DNA from: Kineococcus sp. NBC_00420
Lineage (GTDB): Bacteria > Actinomycetota > Actinomycetes > Actinomycetales > Kineococcaceae
Length of the DNA: 64,000 nucleotides
Direction: 5' to 3'
NCBI RefSeq assembly: GCF_036021035.1
Contig: NZ_CP107930.1
Location: 1,798,001-1,862,000, forward strand
The notes beneath the pieces were generated by a model. The model made no database searches. It was not told where the DNA came from and saw only the letters and a list, made by a program, of their open reading frames with translations. Numbering within the stretch: position 1 is the first letter of the stretch; each line of letters starts with the position of its first letter. Made by a program: the position numbers and the translations under genes. Shown here one piece after another: positions 18,135 to 27,316 of the stretch.

Positions 18135-19556
18135 TCAGCCGGGCCGACGGTCTCCGCGCGGCATGCAGACGACCGCGACCAGGAGGAGCACGGCCACGGC
18201 CACCGTCGCGAGGAAGACGTGGTGCACGGCCTGCGTCAACGGGCCCGCCCCGACCCCGGAACCCTCGAGGGAGGCCACCCCGAGGGTGGCGTTCACGACC
18301 GCGCCGAACGTCGCGACGCCGACCGCGCTGCCCAGCGAACGGAAGAACATGTTGACCCCCGTCACGACGCCGCGCTGCTCCCAGCCGACCGCCGACTGCG
18401 CGGCGATGAGCGTGGGGGCGGCGGTGACGCCCATCCCCAGTCCGATGGCGAAGCAGGTCAGGGCGACCTGGAGGATGCTGGAGGTGGCCTCCAGCAGCAG
18501 CAACGACGACGAGGCGGCGAGCACGACGAGCGACCCGATCAGCGCGGTGGCCCGGATCCCGATGCGCAGGTAGAGCCGACCGGCCTGCGAGGCGGAGATC
18601 GGCCACCCGATGGTCAGGGCGGCCAGCGCGAACCCGGCCACGAGAGGGCCGGCCCCCAGCGCGTCCTGGACGTAGGTGGGGACGTAGGTCGTGAGGCCCA
18701 GCAGCACGGCGCCCACGCAGGCCGAGACCAGGCTGGTCGCGGTGATCAACCGGTGCCGCAACAGATCGAGCGGGAGCACCGGCTCGGCGGCACGCCGCTC
18801 GACCTGCACGAAGACCACGAGGAACACCGCGCCGAGGCCGAGCACCAGCAGGCTCGGCGGCGCGTCCCACGCCCACGCCTGGCCGCCCTCGAGCAGGCCG
18901 AGCACGAGCAGGGTGAGGCCGACGGTGAGCACGGCGGCTCCGAGGTAGTCGACCTGCGGCCGGCTGCGCCGGACGGTCTCGTGGAACCGCCGCCACACCA
19001 CGGTTCCGGCGAGGAGGCAGAGCGGGACGTTCACGAAGAAGATCCAGCGCCAGCTGACGTACTCGGAGAAGACCCCACCCAGCGTCGGCCCCACGACCGA
19101 ACTGACCGCCCACACCCCGGCCAGGTAGCCCTGGACCTTGGCCCGCTCGGCGAGCGTGTAGAGGTCACCCACGATCGTCAACGACATCGGTTGCACCGCA
19201 CCGGCTCCGACACCCTGCAGGGCCCGGAACGCGATGAGTGCCCCGATGTTCCAGGCGAATCCGCAGAGCACGGACCCCAGCAGGAACAACCCGATCCCGA
19301 AGAGCATGACCGGTTTGCGGCCGAAGAGGTCGGCTAGCTTGCCGTAGACGGGAACCGTGACCGCCTGCGCCAGCAGGTAGATCGAGAACAGCCAGGGGAA
19401 CTGCGCGAAACCCCCAATGCTGCGCACGATCGAGGGGACGGCGGTCGCGATGATGGTCGAGTCGATCGCCACGAGGGCGGTCGAGAGCATGACCGCGATG
19501 AGCACCGGTCCCCGTTCGGAGCGGAAACCCACACCCGCCGCTGTCGCCGACGTCAT
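18135..19556 (-). CDS. DHA2-family (14-helix) MFS drug exporter
   Basis: A 473-residue EmrB/QacA-type exporter. Start ATG 19556 behind GGAGGAGGAG; upstream in-frame residues are rejected for that reason. Signatures: LSTALVAIDSTIIATAVPSI (motif D1), YGKLADLFGRKPVMLFGI (motif A), FRALQGVGAGAVQPM (motif B), and GVWAVSSVVGPTLGGVFSEY plus SWRWIFFVNVP (motif C). Proton-driven efflux of hydrophobic cations or other toxic compounds is expected. The gene could be cotranscribed with the thioesterase gene downstream (17297-18094). Confidence 0.9.
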   Translation of the reverse strand: MTSATAAGVGFRSERGPVLIAVMLSTALVAIDSTIIATAVPSIVRSIGGFAQFPWLFSIYLLAQAVTVPVYGKLADLFGRKPVMLFGIGLFLLGSVLCGFAWNIGALIAFRALQGVGAGAVQPMSLTIVGDLYTLAERAKVQGYLAGVWAVSSVVGPTLGGVFSEYVSWRWIFFVNVPLCLLAGTVVWRRFHETVRRSRPQVDYLGAAVLTVGLTLLVLGLLEGGQAWAWDAPPSLLVLGLGAVFLVVFVQVERRAAEPVLPLDLLRHRLITATSLVSACVGAVLLGLTTYVPTYVQDALGAGPLVAGFALAALTIGWPISASQAGRLYLRIGIRATALIGSLVVLAASSSLLLLEATSSILQVALTCFAIGLGMGVTAAPTLIAAQSAVGWEQRGVVTGVNMFFRSLGSAVGVATFGAVVNATLGVASLEGSGVGAGPLTQAVHHVFLATVAVAVLLLVAVVCMPRGDRRPG

Positions 19557-19718
19557 CCAGCTCCTCCTCCGTCCGGCCCGGGTCGTCACCGCCCCGGCCC
19601 GCCGGACGACGGGTACCGGGGGCAACCGTACGAGGTGCGGCGGCGTCTGGCCCGGTGGCGGGTGGGACGGTGTCGGGCAGGAAGGTGTCGACGTTCCCGG
19701 CTCCTCAGCGGGGGACCG

Positions 19719-21512
19719 TCACCGCGTCCCCCGGTCCAGCGCGAACCAGACGACCTTCCCGGCGGGCCCGTGGCCCTCGACCGGACGGCAACCCCACTCG
19801 TCCGAGGCGTTCTGCACCAGGTGCAGACCGCGGCCGGAGAGGGCGGCCGCGTCGTCGGGCAGCAGCACCGGCATCCGTTCGTTGCCGTCCTCGACCTCGA
19901 CCAGCAACCGGTGGGCCGTCGTCGAGGCGGTCAGCCGCAGGTCGCTGCGGCCGTGGATGACGGCGTTGGCCACCAGTTCGCTGACCAGGAGTTCCGCCGT
20001 GTCCACGTCGTCCTCGCCCCACCCTCCCGTCGTGGCCAGCGACCGGACGAGGGCACGTGCCACCGGTGCCGACGCGGCCTCGGGCCGGAGCAGCACGACC
20101 CGGCTCGTCCTGCCCCCGTCCACGCCGGAACCCCCGGCGCGGGAGGTGTCGCCGTGCCCGGAACTCCCCGGGACGACCGCCGTCGGGAGGGCGCGGACCA
20201 CCAGCAGCGTCCGGTCGTCCACGGGGTCGAACGAGCCGTCCCGCGGTTCCGGCCCCCCGGGCGGACGCGGGGAGGTCGTCGAGTCCTCGAGGTGGTCGCG
20301 CGTCCGTTCCGCCACGGTGCCGGGCCCTGCGCCGACGTCCGCGGCGGTGCCCAGAGCAGCCGCGAGGTGGTCGACCCCCACGGCCAGGGTGTGGTCGCGC
20401 GTCTCCAGGGCTCCGTCGGTGACCGCGACGAGGGTCGTCCCCGGTGACAGCAGCCGACGGTGCCCCCGGCGCGGCGACGGCCAGTCGACACCGAGCAGAG
20501 GATCGTCGTGGCCCCCGAGGACCTCGACCACGCCCTCAGGGCGGCGCAGCAGCAGGGGCGGGTGACCTGCGCTCGCCCAGCGCACGTCGAAACCCGCGTC
20601 CGCCCGGCGGGTCAGGGTGAGCAGGACGGCCGTGGCGGTGGTGCCCGGTTCGAGGGCGGCCGTCGACCGGTCGAGGCGGTCCAGCAGGGGCGCCGGGCCG
20701 TCGTCGCTGTCCCAGGCGATCCCCCGCAGCATGGCGCGCAGCTGGATCATGGTCGACGCCGCCACCTGGTCGTGACCGGCGACGTCGCCCACCACGACGA
20801 CCACGTCGCCGTTGCGCCGGGCGAAGACGTCGTACCAGTCCCCCCCGATGGCGGCACCGTCGGCGGAGGGCCGGTAGCTGACGGCCAGTTCCAGCCCGTC
20901 GAGGGTGGGGAGCTGGGTGACGACCCCTCGCTGCAGGGCCGTGGCGAGCCGTTCCGTCGCCCGGTTCGAGCGCCGCTGCACCTCGCCGGCGAGGACCCGT
21001 TCGACGCTGGGGGCGCAGTGGGCGGCGAAGGTGCGCAGTGCCGCCTCCTCGTCCTCCGTGAACGGGGCGGGCGAGGTCCAGGAGACGGCCAAGGCGCCGA
21101 CCACCTCCGCACCGACCCGCAGCGGCAGGAGCGCCCACCGCGGCCGTCCGCTGAGGTCGACCACCTCGGCCATCCGCGGGTGGACCTCGACGGCGCTCGC
21201 CCGGTCGGGCAGGAAGAAGTCCACGTCCTCCCGGGCCGCGCGACACGCGGGCAGCGGGCTGTCGTACGGCTCGTAGTCGAACCGGGCGCGCAGCACGGGT
21301 CCGAAGGACGTGCTGGCCCCCAACTGCCAGCCACCGTCCTGGGCACGGGTGATGATCCCGAGACCGGCCGCCGACAACGCCGGGACGCCGAGGTCGACGA
21401 GGGAGGTCACGACCTGCTCGACGGTGGACGCGACGCTGAGGACCAGACCGAGTCTCGCCACCGCGGACCAGAACCCTGGTCCCGGCTGCTCGGACTGCCC
21501 GTCAGACATCAT
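19719..21512 (-). CDS. GAF-SpoIIE phosphatase-HATPase stress regulator
   Basis: A 597-residue partner-switching-type regulator related to the product at 5163-7337 but without a PAS domain. GAF lies at about 15-170; the PP2C domain at about 195-410 (AIGGDWYDVF, VVGDVAGHD, AVTDGALETRD); the RsbW-like ATPase at about 465-590 (ELLVSELVANAVIHGRSD, GRGLHLVQ). A long Pro-rich segment (SPRPPGGPEPRDGS) separates the last two. Two adjacent ATGs (21512, 21509) follow GGGAG; either may be used. A candidate promoter lies at 21736-21763, giving a leader of about 200 bases. Function in sigma-factor control is inferred from family. Confidence 0.9.
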   Translation of the reverse strand: MMSDGQSEQPGPGFWSAVARLGLVLSVASTVEQVVTSLVDLGVPALSAAGLGIITRAQDGGWQLGASTSFGPVLRARFDYEPYDSPLPACRAAREDVDFFLPDRASAVEVHPRMAEVVDLSGRPRWALLPLRVGAEVVGALAVSWTSPAPFTEDEEAALRTFAAHCAPSVERVLAGEVQRRSNRATERLATALQRGVVTQLPTLDGLELAVSYRPSADGAAIGGDWYDVFARRNGDVVVVVGDVAGHDQVAASTMIQLRAMLRGIAWDSDDGPAPLLDRLDRSTAALEPGTTATAVLLTLTRRADAGFDVRWASAGHPPLLLRRPEGVVEVLGGHDDPLLGVDWPSPRRGHRRLLSPGTTLVAVTDGALETRDHTLAVGVDHLAAALGTAADVGAGPGTVAERTRDHLEDSTTSPRPPGGPEPRDGSFDPVDDRTLLVVRALPTAVVPGSSGHGDTSRAGGSGVDGGRTSRVVLLRPEAASAPVARALVRSLATTGGWGEDDVDTAELLVSELVANAVIHGRSDLRLTASTTAHRLLVEVEDGNERMPVLLPDDAAALSGRGLHLVQNASDEWGCRPVEGHGPAGKVVWFALDRGTR

Positions 21513-21832
21513 CCACTCCCAGGCCCGGGCGCGGGCCGAGGTATCCGCGCGGCCACCACTCCAGCACACCGACCACTCGGCAGCAACGGCTGCGGCGGCG
21601 TGGACGGACCGGTCCGCCGGGGAGGCCCGCGGCATCGGTTCCCCGGCAGGGGCGTTCGACCCGGGCGCGAGAGCTCTCGCGGCATCCCCATCCCCCGAAG
21701 GAGAAGCGCGAGCTCTCCCGCCCGGGTCGAGCCAAACGGTACCGAGTGCATAAGTTTTGTCAACCAGGTCATCCACGCGGACGATGACCGTTAGTGTCCC
21801 TCCGTTCGGCCGGAACTCCCGAGGAGACGACG
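21513..21832. other. Intergenic region of about 320 bases
   Basis: Between the SpoIIE-type gene (minus) and the KTSC gene (plus). It contains no convincing gene. The right part (21735-21765) is locally AT-rich and carries the sigma-70-like promoter described separately; the left 200 bases would be the untranslated leader of the SpoIIE-type gene. Confidence 0.6.
21736..21763 (-). promoter_or_regulatory. Candidate sigma-70-type promoter
   Basis: On the minus strand TTGACA (21758-21763) is followed after 16 bases by TACCGT (21736-21741). The consensus -35 in an AT-rich pocket of otherwise very GC-rich DNA makes this the best promoter candidate for the SpoIIE-type regulator. Confidence 0.55.
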
Positions 21833-22078
21833 ATGCTCACCCACGACGCCCTCCACGGCGACGCACCGCAGGTGCACGACGTGGTCTGCGACACCGTCCA
21901 CACCGTCGGCTACGACCCCGCGACCCAGACGCTGCGCGTCGCCTTCCACACCGGCGAACTCCACGACTACCACGACGTCCCGACGGCGTTGTTCCGCGCG
22001 ATGCTCGACCCGAACCCCTGGAGCCGGGTCGGCGTCCTCGTCACCGCCCACGACAGCACCCCCGTCGCCCAGCCCTGA
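21833..22078 (+). CDS. KTSC-domain small protein
   Basis: An 81-residue cytoplasmic protein from ATG 21833, after GAGGAG. Residues about 18-75 match the KTSC domain pattern: VHTVGYDPATQTLRVAFHTG, then ELHDYHDVPTALFRAMLDP. KTSC domains occur alone or with nucleic-acid-processing enzymes, and their function is poorly defined. The small convergent gap of 30 bases to the histidine kinase gene leaves no room for other genes. There is no link to its neighbours beyond position. Confidence 0.85.
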   Translation: MLTHDALHGDAPQVHDVVCDTVHTVGYDPATQTLRVAFHTGELHDYHDVPTALFRAMLDPNPWSRVGVLVTAHDSTPVAQP

Positions 22079-22108
22079 CGTCCGGTCCTGACGTCCGAGG
22101 GTTCCGCG

Positions 22109-23125
22109 TCAGCCCTCCACGGAGTTCCGCGTGGGTGCGACCACCTGGTTCTCGGCGACGGGGAACAGGATCCGCACGACGGTCCCCTCCCCCTCCCGGC
22201 TCTGCGCCGACACGGTGCCCCCGTGACGTTCCACGACCGCCCGGACCAACGGCAACCCCAACCCGCTGCCCGCCACCACCCGGGCGGAGGGACTGCGGAA
22301 CAACTCGTCCCACACGTGGGGCAGGTCCGCCGCGGGAATCCCCTGCCCGGTGTCCGCCACCTCCACCAGAACCCCCTCCGGGGTCTCGCGACCCCGGACC
22401 TCCACGCGCCCACCGACGGGCGTGTACTTGACGGCGTTGTCGACGAGGTTCACCAACGCCAACGAGATCAGGTCCTCGTCACCGGGGACCAGGGGCAGCG
22501 GCCACGGGGCCCGCGGCAGGTCCAGGCTGATGCGGTGCCCCTCGGCGCGGGGTTGTTCCCCGACCACCTCGACCGCCTCCTCCAGCAGCGCCGTCAGGTC
22601 GACGGGACGACGGGCCAGCGGGCTGGTCTCCACGTCCGCGATCTTGCGCAGGTCGGCCGTCAGGCGACTCAGGCGCAGGACCTGCTCGTCGATGCTCCCC
22701 AGCCCCCGGTCCCGTTGCGGCGCAGAGGAATCGTCCGCACTCACGTTCGCCAGCGCCAACCGGATGGCCGTCAGCGGGTTCTTGAGCTCATGGTCGAGAC
22801 GCCCCAGCAGCAGTTGTCGGTCCCGGGTGGCCTGGGCCGCGACGCGGGCCCCCTCGCGTTCCGCGGCGCGGAGGACGGCGACCCGTTGCCGGTGCGCCCC
22901 CCGGAGGAGGAGGAGCAGCAGGGCGGACAGGACCACACCCAGGAAGAGCGACCAGTCACCGGGTCGCGCACCGGCCCGGACCACGACGCGGTCGTCCCCG
23001 CCCGAGAACCACCCGACGGCCCAGGCGAGCCGGGCCAGACCACCCAGCGCCAACGGGACGAGGGCCGGCAGGAACCGCAGGACCCGTTCCCTCCGGGACG
23101 TGCGGACGGGTGGTGCAGAGATCAC
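22109..23125 (-). CDS. Two-component sensor histidine kinase
   Basis: A 338-residue membrane kinase. Two helices (about 18-38 and 58-76) enclose only about 20 external residues, so it likely senses the membrane or a partner rather than a ligand in a large domain. H-box LDHELKNPLTAIR (about 110-122), N-box LVNLVDNAVKYT, G1 DTGQGIP and G2 GSGLGLPLV are intact. Its GTG start follows the stop of the response-regulator gene after a single base, so the two are one transcript. A dyad upstream of that transcript (23903-23922) may be the system's own target. Confidence 0.93.
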   Translation of the reverse strand: MISAPPVRTSRRERVLRFLPALVPLALGGLARLAWAVGWFSGGDDRVVVRAGARPGDWSLFLGVVLSALLLLLLRGAHRQRVAVLRAAEREGARVAAQATRDRQLLLGRLDHELKNPLTAIRLALANVSADDSSAPQRDRGLGSIDEQVLRLSRLTADLRKIADVETSPLARRPVDLTALLEEAVEVVGEQPRAEGHRISLDLPRAPWPLPLVPGDEDLISLALVNLVDNAVKYTPVGGRVEVRGRETPEGVLVEVADTGQGIPAADLPHVWDELFRSPSARVVAGSGLGLPLVRAVVERHGGTVSAQSREGEGTVVRILFPVAENQVVAPTRNSVEG

Positions 23126-23126
23126 G

Positions 23127-23834
23127 TCAGGCCTTCTCGACGTGTCCGGAGAACCGGTAGCCGGTGCCCAGGACGGTGCTGATGAGTTTCGGGGCGGAGG
23201 AATCGTCCTCGAGTTCGCGCCGGAGTTCGGCGATGCGGGTGTCCACGGACCGGGTGGACGTCTGGAAGCTCCACCCCCACACGGCCTCCAGCAGCCGCTC
23301 GCGGGTCATCACCTCGTCGGGGTGGGTCATGAGGTAGGCGAGCAGGGCCGTCGCGCGGGGGGTGAGCACGACCTCCCGGCCGTCCTTCCACACGCGCTGG
23401 GACACCCGGTCGAGGAGGACGCTGCCGCTGCGCAGACGCTGGAACTGCCCGAGACCGCCACCTCCCCCTCCCTCCCGGCGGCGCAGCACCGCACGGATGC
23501 GGGCCATGAGTTCCTGAGGGTCGAACGGCTTGTTGAGGTAGTCGTCGGCGCCCTCCTCCAGGGCCATCGCCCGCTCGCTGGACTCCCCGACCTGGGTGAG
23601 CAGGATGACCGGCGTCGCGAACCGCTCCTCGCGCAACCGGCGCAGGACGGCCCGCCCGTCCAGGCGGGGCATCATCACGTCGAGGACCACGAGGTCGGGG
23701 GCACCGGCGCGCAGGCGGTTCAACGCCTCCTCCCCGTCGTGGGCGACGACCACCTCGAAACCCGCCCGCCGCAGCAGCGGCGCGAGGTTGTCCGTGATGG
23801 CCGTCTCGTCGTCCGCGAGCAGGATGGTCGGCAC
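23127..23834 (-). CDS. OmpR-family response regulator
   Basis: A 235-residue regulator. Receiver domain: acidic pair ADDE, phosphoacceptor Asp in LVVLDVMMPRLDG (about residue 53), Thr/Gln switch LLTQ, and Lys in LNKPFDP. After a Gly-rich linker comes a winged-helix domain with VVLTPRATALLAYL, WGWSFQTSTRSVDTRIAELR and STVLGTGYRF. First gene of an operon with the kinase, divergent from the DUF4232 lipoprotein. The intergenic region holds the dyad GTGTGTC-N6-GACACAC, also seen at 30829-30848. Confidence 0.94.
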   Translation of the reverse strand: MPTILLADDETAITDNLAPLLRRAGFEVVVAHDGEEALNRLRAGAPDLVVLDVMMPRLDGRAVLRRLREERFATPVILLTQVGESSERAMALEEGADDYLNKPFDPQELMARIRAVLRRREGGGGGGLGQFQRLRSGSVLLDRVSQRVWKDGREVVLTPRATALLAYLMTHPDEVMTRERLLEAVWGWSFQTSTRSVDTRIAELRRELEDDSSAPKLISTVLGTGYRFSGHVEKA

Positions 23835-23902
23835 CCCCCGATGATGCCGTGTCGCGAGGGCCCCGACGGCGACCGGGACGACGTGTGTCCAGGTCGTGGC
23901 GG

Positions 23903-23922
23903 GTGTGTCCGTCCTGACACAC
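23903..23922. promoter_or_regulatory. Dyad GTGTGTC-N6-GACACAC upstream of response regulator and DUF4232 gene
   Basis: Perfect 7-bp arms with a 6-base spacer in the divergent region between the response regulator (start 23834) and the lipoprotein (start 23960). A further half-site GTGTGTCC occurs at 23884-23891. A -10-like TAGGAT lies at 23948-23953. The same dyad occurs at 30829-30848 and, with shorter arms, at 30862-30879. Confidence 0.7.
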
Positions 23923-23959
23923 GCTCCCGTGCCGTCCCCGCGGTTCCTAGGATGGCGAC

Positions 23960-24799
23960 GTGCGGCGCTCCTCCTCCTTCCCGGTCCTCCTCGGCCTCAC
24001 CGTGGTGACGGCGCTCGCGGGGTGCTCGGCCGGGGTGGACCTCACGGTGGAGCCGGCCGGTTCCCGGCACGCCCCGGAGGTGGGGGTGGCCATCGAGCAA
24101 CCCCGGGGCGGTGGAGGTCCCGTCGTGGCGGGACCGGCACCGACGAGCGGCTCGACGGCGACCGCGGCGCCCACGACGACCCCGCCGGTCACGCCGGCCC
24201 CCACCGCGGCGTCCCCGACGAACCCCGGTCCGACGACACCCGTCCCGACGCGACCCGTTCCGTCGCAGACCGTTCCGACGCAACCCTCTGCGTCGCAACC
24301 CGTTCCGACGCGTCCCGGCCCCACCGGGTCCACCCCGCCCTCGGTCCCGAGTCCTTCGCCCACGGCGTCTGCACCCGTGACCTCGTGCACGACCGCCCAG
24401 CTCGTCGGGGAGGTGTCCGACGTCACCGCCGGCCCCGGGACCTCCACGGCGACCGTTGTCCTCACGAACACGAGCGGGCTGACCTGCCGCGTCCGGGGTT
24501 TCGGCGGGATCTCCCTGAGCCGCAGCGACGGTGTCCCCGTCCTGTCCCGCCAGGTCCGTTCCGGTACGGCCACCTCGACGGTCACCCTGACGCCCGGACG
24601 TTCCGCCCGGTCGACGATCAGCTGGTCCACCACGGCGAACACCGCCGTGGGAGAACCCGCGGTCGGCGACTGCGAGGCCGTCCCGACCTCGTTGCGCGTC
24701 ATCCCCCCGGACCAGATCGCCGAGATCGCCGTCCCGTGGTCGGCCGGACCGGTCTGCGACCAGGGGACGCTCACCCAGTCCCCCTACACGGGCGCCTGA
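23960..24799 (+). CDS. DUF4232 lipoprotein
   Basis: A 279-residue exported protein. The signal peptide ends in a lipobox (TALAGC, Cys about 22). A long Pro/Thr-rich wall-spanning linker (about 60-140, with PTTPVPTRPVP-type repeats) carries a C-terminal DUF4232 domain (about 145-279) containing four cysteines. Segments such as ATVVLTNTSGLTCRVRGFGG and ARSTISWSTTANTAVG identify it. DUF4232 proteins are surface lipoproteins of Actinobacteria with no settled function. It faces the response-regulator gene and shares its putative operator. Confidence 0.85.
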   Translation: MRRSSSFPVLLGLTVVTALAGCSAGVDLTVEPAGSRHAPEVGVAIEQPRGGGGPVVAGPAPTSGSTATAAPTTTPPVTPAPTAASPTNPGPTTPVPTRPVPSQTVPTQPSASQPVPTRPGPTGSTPPSVPSPSPTASAPVTSCTTAQLVGEVSDVTAGPGTSTATVVLTNTSGLTCRVRGFGGISLSRSDGVPVLSRQVRSGTATSTVTLTPGRSARSTISWSTTANTAVGEPAVGDCEAVPTSLRVIPPDQIAEIAVPWSAGPVCDQGTLTQSPYTGA

Positions 24800-24824
24800 G
24801 GTCCTCCTCCGCAGCGGTGGGGCC

Positions 24825-25469
24825 TCACCAGGGGGTGCTCGAGGACTCCTGGTCCTCGGCGTTGAACTGGTCCCGGGCCGCCTGGGCCGCCCGTTCTGCG
24901 GCGGACTGCTGCGCGGTGCGGGCGATGGCGTCGAGGGCGTCCTGGTCCGGCGGGACAGCCTGCTGCGGTTGGTCGCTCGGCACCGGGGTGCCCCCGGAGG
25001 GGGCGACGACCAGCGCGTCGACCTGCGCCTGCTGCGCCGCCGCGGAGATGTCCTCCAGGGTCTGCGCGTCGGTGCCGGCACAGGTCTCACCTCCTCCGCT
25101 CTCGGCCGTCTGCACCGCCTGGGCCAGCGAGCGGAAACCCTGGTGGCGGTCCGTCCCGACGGTCCCCTGCCCGTGCAGGAACTGCGTCAGAGCGAGGTTG
25201 ACCCGGACCAGGCAGCGGGCACCGTCGTCCGGCGCGCGGTCCAGCGCCGTGCCGAACTGCTCCTCCGCGGCCCCGAGGTCCCCGTCGGCGAAGTGGCGGT
25301 CACCGCGGGCCAGGCTCGACTTCCAGGGTTCGACGACGTCGAGCACGGCGAGGAGTTCGGGGCGGTGGTGCAGGGCCGCGTTCAGGCTCAGCGCCTTCCC
25401 CGCGCCGAGCAGGAACACCACCGCGAGCGGTGCGGCGAGCAGGACCCGTCGCCGGGGACCGGACCTCAC
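24825..25469 (-). CDS. Membrane-anchored TPR-like protein, last gene of MoxR operon
   Basis: A 214-residue protein from the GTG at 25469, whose GTGA overlaps the stop of the VWA gene; AGGAGG is placed well before it. One N-terminal membrane helix (about 9-27, VLLAAPLAVVFLLGAGKAL) leads to an external or cytoplasmic helical domain. That domain has the pattern ARGDRHFADGDLGAAEEQFGTALDRAP, which looks like a single TPR motif, and a Gln/Ala-rich acidic tail. BatC-like TPR proteins occupy this slot in MoxR/Bat operons, so a scaffold role is inferred. Confidence 0.7.
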   Translation of the reverse strand: MRSGPRRRVLLAAPLAVVFLLGAGKALSLNAALHHRPELLAVLDVVEPWKSSLARGDRHFADGDLGAAEEQFGTALDRAPDDGARCLVRVNLALTQFLHGQGTVGTDRHQGFRSLAQAVQTAESGGGETCAGTDAQTLEDISAAAQQAQVDALVVAPSGGTPVPSDQPQQAVPPDQDALDAIARTAQQSAAERAAQAARDQFNAEDQESSSTPW

Positions 25470-27316
25470 GAGCGCCTCCTGGTCCACCAGTGCAGCCCGT
25501 CCGCGGCCAGGACGACCAGCAGCACCCCCGCCACGATCCAGCTCAACGGCGTCGCGCTGCCCAGCGCCGCCCGCACCGGTCGCAACCGGCCGGGGACGGC
25601 GTCGGCGACGACGGCGTCGAACCCGGTGCTCCCGGTCCGCTGCACGAACGGGACGCCCAGCTCGTCGGCGATGCCCTGCAGCGTCTTCCGGTCCTCCCGC
25701 GAGATCGCGTTCCCCAGGTGCCCGGGTCGGGTGTCCCGCACGTACGTCGACTCTCCCCCCACCAGCGGGGCGTCCCGCATGGGGCCACCCGACGCGGTCC
25801 CGTAGCCCAGGACCGCCCCGCCGCCGGCCCCGTCGGCGCTGAACCTGCCCGCGGACGCCGGCCGGGTCGCCTCACCGTCCCCGAAGTAGAAGACCAGCTG
25901 CGCCCGGCCCGGCGCCTGGCGGGCCCCGGCGCTCAGCAGGCGGTACAGCAACGCCGAGGCCTGTCGGGGGTCGCCGCCCTGCGCGGACCCCGCGCTGGAG
26001 GGGACCAGCGACGCGACCGACGTGAGGGCGGCCGCGGTGTCGGTCGTCAGCGGCATCGTCTGCAGCGCGGTGCTGCTCGACACGATGGTGGAGAACCTCG
26101 CCCCCGCGTAGCGACGCGTCAGTTCCCCCACGTCGGCCTGCACCTCGCTCAACCGGGTACGACCGCCCGCGCCGTCCTCCGCCGCCATGCTGAGCGTCCC
26201 GTCCACGACGAGGTACACGTCGACGTCACGGCTGCGCAGCGCCGAGGTCCCGCCCGGCACGGTCGGCGCCCAGACCAGCACGCCCGACAGCCCGACCAGT
26301 ACGACCGTGACGACGACTCCCCGGCGAGCTGGTCGGCCGCCTGCGAGCGCCCGCGCGACCAGCAGCACGAGCACGGCCGCGCCGACGACGACGCCCACGC
26401 TCCGCGACGCGTCGACCGGCACGAGGCGCGGGGTCCCGGTGGCGCGGGCCGCCTCCCGGGCCCGGAGGCCGGTGACGACGCCCGGGACGGCGCCGGGCGA
26501 GGTCACCTCCGCGTACGTCCCGCCCGAGAGGGTGACCGCGGTCTGGAACTGCTGCGCGGCCGCGCGGGCCGTGTCCGTCGTCGGCGCGGCGGGGTTGAGG
26601 CCGTAGAGGCGGACACCACGAGCCAGCGCGAGGTGGCCGACGTCGTCCAGCGTCACGCGCTGAGGGCCGCCGGCGATGTCGTCGGTGGCCAGCACGACCG
26701 AGCGCGACCGCGGTGAGTCGAGCCGGTCGAAGGCGCCGACGCAGGTCGCGGCGCCGTCGCCGATGACGGAGGTCCCCTCCCCGCCCGTGGTCCCCGCCCA
26801 CGCGGGTGAGCCGACGTTGGCCGTGTCGTAGGCGGCGCGGACCTTCGCCAGTTGCGTGGAGACGTAGTCGGCGTCGTCGGTGAGGGGGAACACCTGGACC
26901 GGGCGGCTGTCGAAGAGGACGAGGCCGATGCGGTCGCCGGGACTGTCCCGGGCGATGCGGGCGAAGGCGTCGAGCACGGCGGCGTCGGTGGGGGCCATCG
27001 AGGAGGAGACGTCCAGGCAGAGGACGACGTCGCGGCTGCGGCTGTCCTGGTCCACCGCCACCACGGTGACCGGGCGGGCGGTGAGCACGGCGCAGCCGAC
27101 GACGGCGACGACGGCCGCGACCGTCGCCACCGCCAGCGCGGTGCGGTGCCGTCGGCGGGCGCGGCGGTAGGCCGGCAGCGCCGTCAGGCGGTCGGCGTGG
27201 GCGAGCACGGGCACGGATCGGCGCGACCGCCGGTCCCGGCGCACGACGACGGCGCAGAGGACTGCGACCGGCAGGAGCGCGACCGCGAGGACCCACGGGT
27301 GCAGCAGTTCGGTCAC
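25466..27316 (-). CDS. Membrane protein with two von Willebrand A domains (BatA-BatB-like fusion)
   Basis: A 616-residue protein with two successive units, each made of membrane helices plus a VWA domain. Unit one has an N-terminal helix, a helix at about 60-83, then VWA with a full MIDAS motif VVLCLDVSSSMAPTD (Asp about 102). Two helices at about 315-355 precede unit two, VWA with DVYLVVDGTLSMAAED, where the motif is DGTLS rather than the canonical DxSxS. A C-terminal helix ends the protein. Normal BatA and BatB are separate proteins of about 330 residues, so this looks like their fusion. It overlaps neighbours on both sides by four bases. Confidence 0.85.
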   Translation of the reverse strand: MTELLHPWVLAVALLPVAVLCAVVVRRDRRSRRSVPVLAHADRLTALPAYRRARRRHRTALAVATVAAVVAVVGCAVLTARPVTVVAVDQDSRSRDVVLCLDVSSSMAPTDAAVLDAFARIARDSPGDRIGLVLFDSRPVQVFPLTDDADYVSTQLAKVRAAYDTANVGSPAWAGTTGGEGTSVIGDGAATCVGAFDRLDSPRSRSVVLATDDIAGGPQRVTLDDVGHLALARGVRLYGLNPAAPTTDTARAAAQQFQTAVTLSGGTYAEVTSPGAVPGVVTGLRAREAARATGTPRLVPVDASRSVGVVVGAAVLVLLVARALAGGRPARRGVVVTVVLVGLSGVLVWAPTVPGGTSALRSRDVDVYLVVDGTLSMAAEDGAGGRTRLSEVQADVGELTRRYAGARFSTIVSSSTALQTMPLTTDTAAALTSVASLVPSSAGSAQGGDPRQASALLYRLLSAGARQAPGRAQLVFYFGDGEATRPASAGRFSADGAGGGAVLGYGTASGGPMRDAPLVGGESTYVRDTRPGHLGNAISREDRKTLQGIADELGVPFVQRTGSTGFDAVVADAVPGRLRPVRAALGSATPLSWIVAGVLLVVLAADGLHWWTRRRS

